Below are positions 32,212 through 32,728 of a stretch of DNA of 32,728 bases, piece after piece. The stretch comes from Echinicola salinicaeni (GTDB taxonomy: Bacteria > Bacteroidota > Bacteroidia > Cytophagales > Cyclobacteriaceae). The stretch is from contig NZ_JACODZ010000015.1 in assembly GCF_014280965.1 (NCBI RefSeq), positions 1 through 32,728 of the forward strand, in the 5' to 3' direction. The notes beneath the pieces were generated by a model. The model was not told the origin of the DNA, did no database searches, and saw nothing but the letters and a program-made list of their open reading frames with translations. The translations under genes were made by a program, and so were the position numbers. Each line of letters opens with the position of its first letter. Position 1 is the first letter of the stretch.

Positions 32212-32300
32212 TAGAGAGTGGGGGATTCGAACCCCCGGTACGGTTTGACCCGTACGACAGTTTAGCAAACTGCTGGTTTAAGCCACTCACCCAACTCTCT
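32212..32300 (-). tRNA. tRNA-Ser (anticodon GCT)
   Basis: 89-base class II tRNA on the minus strand. Acceptor AGAGAGT pairs with ACTCTCT. Anticodon stem GCAGT/ACTGT encloses TTGCTAA with anticodon GCT. The long variable arm (GTACGG paired with CCGTAC) and the T arm GGGGGTTCGAATCCCCC are clear. CCA is not encoded. The base read as discriminator is A, whereas Ser tRNAs often have G. Confidence 0.94.
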
Positions 32301-32341
32301 ATTTGCTTGAAAAACCTTGTTGTTTTTCCCTTATTGCGATG

Positions 32342-32374
32342 CAAATATAAAAGATTATTGTTCACTTAACCAAA
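32342..32374 (-). promoter_or_regulatory. Promoter of the tRNA-Ser/tRNA-Pro operon
   Basis: On the minus strand TTTG (32371-32374), 21 bases of spacer, then TATATTTG (32342-32349), fitting the Bacteroidota TTTG / TAnnTTTG promoter. Predicted transcription start is about 32335, some 35 bases before the tRNA-Ser 5' end. Confidence 0.75.
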
Positions 32375-32728
32375 CATGGATGGGTAAATAATCGAAGGTT
32401 TTATGCCCTTTTTTAACATGTTTATAATAACAACCTGTGATTCAGGGAGAAAATTTAATACTTGGGAAAATAAAAAATCCCAACTTATTAACCTATTCAA
32501 GAAAGGGAAGCCTTAAAATTACTTAGATGAGAAATTTTTTAAAATAATATGATTATCCGTTTTAACACCAGTAATGACCCGTCCTGAAAATGGTTGACAC
32601 AATTCTTCTTTAAATATAGCTAGCATTTTACTATCAAGGAAGTTTACTCTAACTTACAATACCACGATGAAGCGGAGTCAAGCTCTGCTGAGGAGCAACT
32701 TGCCAAGGAATAGTCGTTTGGTCCGATA
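32375..32728. other. Intergenic right edge with possible insertion-sequence end
   Basis: No complete gene. At 32575-32600 TGACCCGTCCTGAAAATGG and the following TTGACAC resemble the terminal inverted repeat of IS3-type elements (pattern remembered, not searched). From about 32650 the composition turns richer in GC than the flanking DNA. Short open frames run off the right end on both strands, none recognisable. Confidence 0.3.

Noticed and set aside
32165-32365. 66-codon minus-strand open frame
   Set aside because: It runs straight through tRNA-Ser and part of tRNA-Pro and has no protein-like composition.

Overview
The window comes from a low-GC, marine- or soil-type member of the Bacteroidota, most likely order Cytophagales (Cyclobacteriaceae-like); this placement is inferred. 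The evidence is a PorP/SprF-type type IX secretion protein, TATATTTG promoter elements, an ECF sigma/FecR(DUF4974)/STN cassette, several outer-membrane beta-barrel families typical of the phylum, and weak or absent Shine-Dalgarno sequences. The genes are chromosomal and mostly housekeeping or cell-envelope. There is no rRNA, CRISPR array, phage or complete mobile element, but a possible insertion-sequence end sits at the right edge.

Layout. 1-1.1 kb: a PorP/SprF gene with strikingly high GC. 1.1-5.1 kb (minus): pirin, a zinc-cysteine-less sirtuin and topA. 5.2-6.9 kb (plus): a SixA-like phosphatase and an arginase/agmatinase-family enzyme, ending in a 25-bp perfect terminator stem. 6.9-12 kb (minus): envelope genes (small coiled-coil lipoprotein, DUF481 barrel, glycine-zipper/OmpA lipoprotein, TPR protein, DUF6515 Arg/Pro-rich protein, DUF2092 protein). 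12-14.6 kb (minus): two tandem membrane-anchored AraC-type regulators. 15.1 kb (plus): a Nudix hydrolase. 15.6-20 kb (minus): an ECF sigma, a FecR anti-sigma, an STN/carboxypeptidase-regulatory protein with a surface-repeat domain, and a second surface-repeat protein. 20.1-23.5 kb (minus): an MBL-fold hydrolase and a sensor kinase/response regulator pair. 23.6 kb (minus): a double spondin-domain lipoprotein. 25-27.9 kb (minus): a molybdate ABC transporter with an extra stand-alone di-Mop protein. 28-31.4 kb (minus): a lipid kinase, an outer-membrane barrel and a DUF1254/DUF1214 lipoprotein. 32.1-32.4 kb (minus): tRNA-Ser and tRNA-Pro with a clear promoter and terminator.

How the genes work together. 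The most interesting unit is 15605-19956. The sigma/FecR pair is of the kind that normally serves a SusC-like TonB-dependent receptor, but here the STN signalling domain is fused to a carboxypeptidase-regulatory domain, an array of about 15-residue Q-x-G-x-x-N repeats and a short barrel-like C-terminus. A second protein with its own 45-bp/15-residue repeat array follows. This suggests a surface-signalling system without a transporter. The modA-mop-modB-modC genes form a tight operon with ATGA overlaps. The kinase/regulator pair lies directly between the MBL hydrolase and the spondin lipoprotein, but no shared operator was proved.
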